Origin: Candidatus Hecatellales archaeon
Lineage (GTDB): Archaea; Thermoproteota; Bathyarchaeia; Hecatellales; Hecatellaceae
NCBI GenBank assembly: GCA_003662485.1
Contig: QMYD01000076.1
Coordinates: 1-5,657, forward strand
Length of the DNA: 5,657 nt
Direction of reading: 5' to 3'
A program made the position numbers and the translations under genes. This document shows positions 4,298-5,657 of this stretch, piece by piece (within the stretch, counting starts at the first letter, position 1; every line of letters begins with the position of its first letter). A model generated the notes under the pieces. That model ran no database searches, was not told where the DNA came from, and saw only the letters and a program-made list of their open reading frames with translations.

Positions 4298-5657
4298 TGG
4301 TGGTTTTCAACGCCAAAAAGATTAGGGAGCAGGCGGAAAAGGACTTTGAGAAGGCTTGGCTTGAAACAGCCAGCCTCCTAAAGCTTGAGGGTAGAGGCCT
4401 TCAGTGGGTTAAGGGAGTGGAGGGGAAACGTCACCCCGTCCTAGAGCTGGCTAGCCGCTTAAGGGAAATCTTCCTCTCCCTAGGGTTTGAGGAGGTTTTA
4501 AATCCATCCATCGTTCAAGAGGCTGAGGTTTACAGGCAGTATGGGCCTGAAGCCCCAATCATCCTAGACAGATGCTTCTACCTCGCTGAGCTTCCAAGAC
4601 CAGACCTGGGCGTAGACGCTAAAACTCTGGCTAAAATCAGGGAGGCCATCCCATCCTTCACGGATGAGAAGGTTGAGGAGCTGAAAAGGATTTTCCGAGC
4701 CTATAAGGAGGGCAAGGTGGAGGCTGGAGGCTTAGCTGAAGAACTCGTGGAGAGGCTTTCCATCAAGCCTGAGGAAGCCACCCAGCTTTTAGGCTTTTTC
4801 CCCGAACTCGTAAGACTTGAACCCAAACCCACGAGGCAGGTTTTAAGGTCGCATATGACCTCCCTCTGGTTTCCTGTTTTGGCTGAGCTTCAGGATAAGC
4901 GTCCCCTACCCGTCAAGCTCTTCTCCATTGGGCCAAAGTTTAGGAGGGAGCAGAGGCTGGACAGCCTCCACCTCTACGAGTCCCATGTAGCCTCCGTTGC
5001 GGTTATGGATGAAAACCTAACACTTGAGGATGGTTTAGCCCTAACCAGGCTAATCCTAGCCGAACTAGGCTTCAAAGAGGCGAGGTTTGAGGTTAAGAAG
5101 GCCACCAGCAAGTATTATGCGCCCAGAACCGAAATGGAGGTCTTCATTAAGTTTAGGGGGGAGTGGGTGGAGGTTGGAGACCTCGGCCTATACTCGCCTG
5201 TAGCCCTAGCCAACTATGACATTCGATACCCCGTCTTCAACGTGGGCTTCGGCGTGGAGAGGCTGGCCATGCTGCTAACAGGCGAAACCGATGTTCGAAG
5301 GCTTGCCTACCCACAGTTCTATGTTGAAGCTGAATTCACCGACAGCCAACTGGCCTCCATGCTCAAGCTAAGCCTCCAGCCCAGAACCGATGAGGGTTGG
5401 AAGCTTGCTCAAGCCCTAGCCCAAACCACGCTCACCCACGCTGAGGAGGTTGGACCCTGCCAGTTTAAAGCCTACCAGGGTGAAATATGCGGCCGGAGGG
5501 TTGAAGCCTACGTTTACGAGAAGGATGAGGGTGCAAGACTGCTTAGCCCTGCAGCCCTAAACACCATTTACGTTTACAAGGCGAGTGTTCTTGCTATTCC
5601 TCCCAGCGGTTTTGAAGCTGACCCCTGGATTGCGGAGGCGAAGGCTAAGGGTGTAGC
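4297..5657 (+). CDS. sepS: O-phosphoseryl-tRNA(Cys) synthetase SepRS (3' end beyond window)
   Basis: SepRS charges tRNA-Cys with O-phosphoserine, which SepCysS then converts to cysteine; this is the tRNA-dependent cysteine route of many methanogens and related archaea. The frame is open for 453 codons to the window edge. The family is about 530-540 aa, so roughly 80 C-terminal residues, part of the anticodon-binding region, are missing. The class II core is complete: motif 1 around VLELASRLREIFLSLGF (48-64), motif 2 KLFSIGPKFRREQ (207-219) with R216/R217, and motif 3 VFNVGFGVERLAML (313-326) with R322. The pocket segment RSHMTSLWF (184-192) and the strand SHVASVAVMDE (229-239) align with phosphoserine-binding segments. 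The tail segment GPCQFKAYQGE (386-396) is also characteristic. Relation to PheRS and PylRS was considered, but the length and these segments fit SepRS. SepCysS is not in view. Confidence 0.94.
   Translation, partial: MVVFNAKKIREQAEKDFEKAWLETASLLKLEGRGLQWVKGVEGKRHPVLELASRLREIFLSLGFEEVLNPSIVQEAEVYRQYGPEAPIILDRCFYLAELPRPDLGVDAKTLAKIREAIPSFTDEKVEELKRIFRAYKEGKVEAGGLAEELVERLSIKPEEATQLLGFFPELVRLEPKPTRQVLRSHMTSLWFPVLAELQDKRPLPVKLFSIGPKFRREQRLDSLHLYESHVASVAVMDENLTLEDGLALTRLILAELGFKEARFEVKKATSKYYAPRTEMEVFIKFRGEWVEVGDLGLYSPVALANYDIRYPVFNVGFGVERLAMLLTGETDVRRLAYPQFYVEAEFTDSQLASMLKLSLQPRTDEGWKLAQALAQTTLTHAEEVGPCQFKAYQGEICGRRVEAYVYEKDEGARLLSPAALNTIYVYKASVLAIPPSGFEADPWIAEAKAKGV

Overview
The window reads as a densely packed archaeal chromosome segment of fairly balanced base composition. 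Arginine is mostly AGG/AGA, starts include TTG and GTG, TATA-like boxes rather than -35/-10 elements precede some genes, and the gene set is archaeal: TYW1 (4-demethylwyosine synthase), an archaeal TRAX/translin homologue and O-phosphoseryl-tRNA synthetase (SepRS). SepRS is known from methanogens, Archaeoglobus relatives and several uncultivated archaeal lineages. Codon habits look like those of Bathyarchaeia-type genomes, but that placement is only an impression. No RNA genes, CRISPR array, insertion sequence or other mobile element was seen.

Layout: on the minus strand, a compact GT81-like glycosyltransferase (238-951) is followed after 1 nt by an unrecognised gene that runs off the left edge (1-236). 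A 159-bp divergent region (952-1110) separates this pair from a plus-strand run that fills the rest of the window: thioredoxin-reductase-like flavoprotein (1111-2040), HD-domain hydrolase (2046-2597), TYW1 (best start 2650, to 3642), TRAX/translin-like protein (3647-4297) and SepRS (4297 to the right edge, incomplete). Gaps are -1 to +5 nt except before TYW1. There a 52-nt gap holds a strong TATA-like box placed so that the TYW1 message would begin at its ATG (leaderless).

How they fit together: TYW1, the TRAX-like protein and SepRS concern tRNA (wyosine modification of tRNA-Phe, possible RNA/tRNA processing, and Sep-tRNA(Cys) formation). They form a tight sub-operon that may have its own promoter. 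The HD protein and flavoprotein upstream may be co-transcribed from the divergent region. The glycosyltransferase probably makes a glucosylglycerate-type compatible-solute precursor or a related glycoside and looks unrelated to the tRNA genes.

The observations most worth following are the TYW1-TRAX-SepRS linkage, apparent substitutions in the SepRS phosphoserine pocket, altered cofactor motifs in the thioredoxin-reductase-like protein, a hairpin/G-rich element upstream of the glycosyltransferase, and a strong enrichment, independent of codon phase, of the hexamer AGGCTT/AAGCCT.
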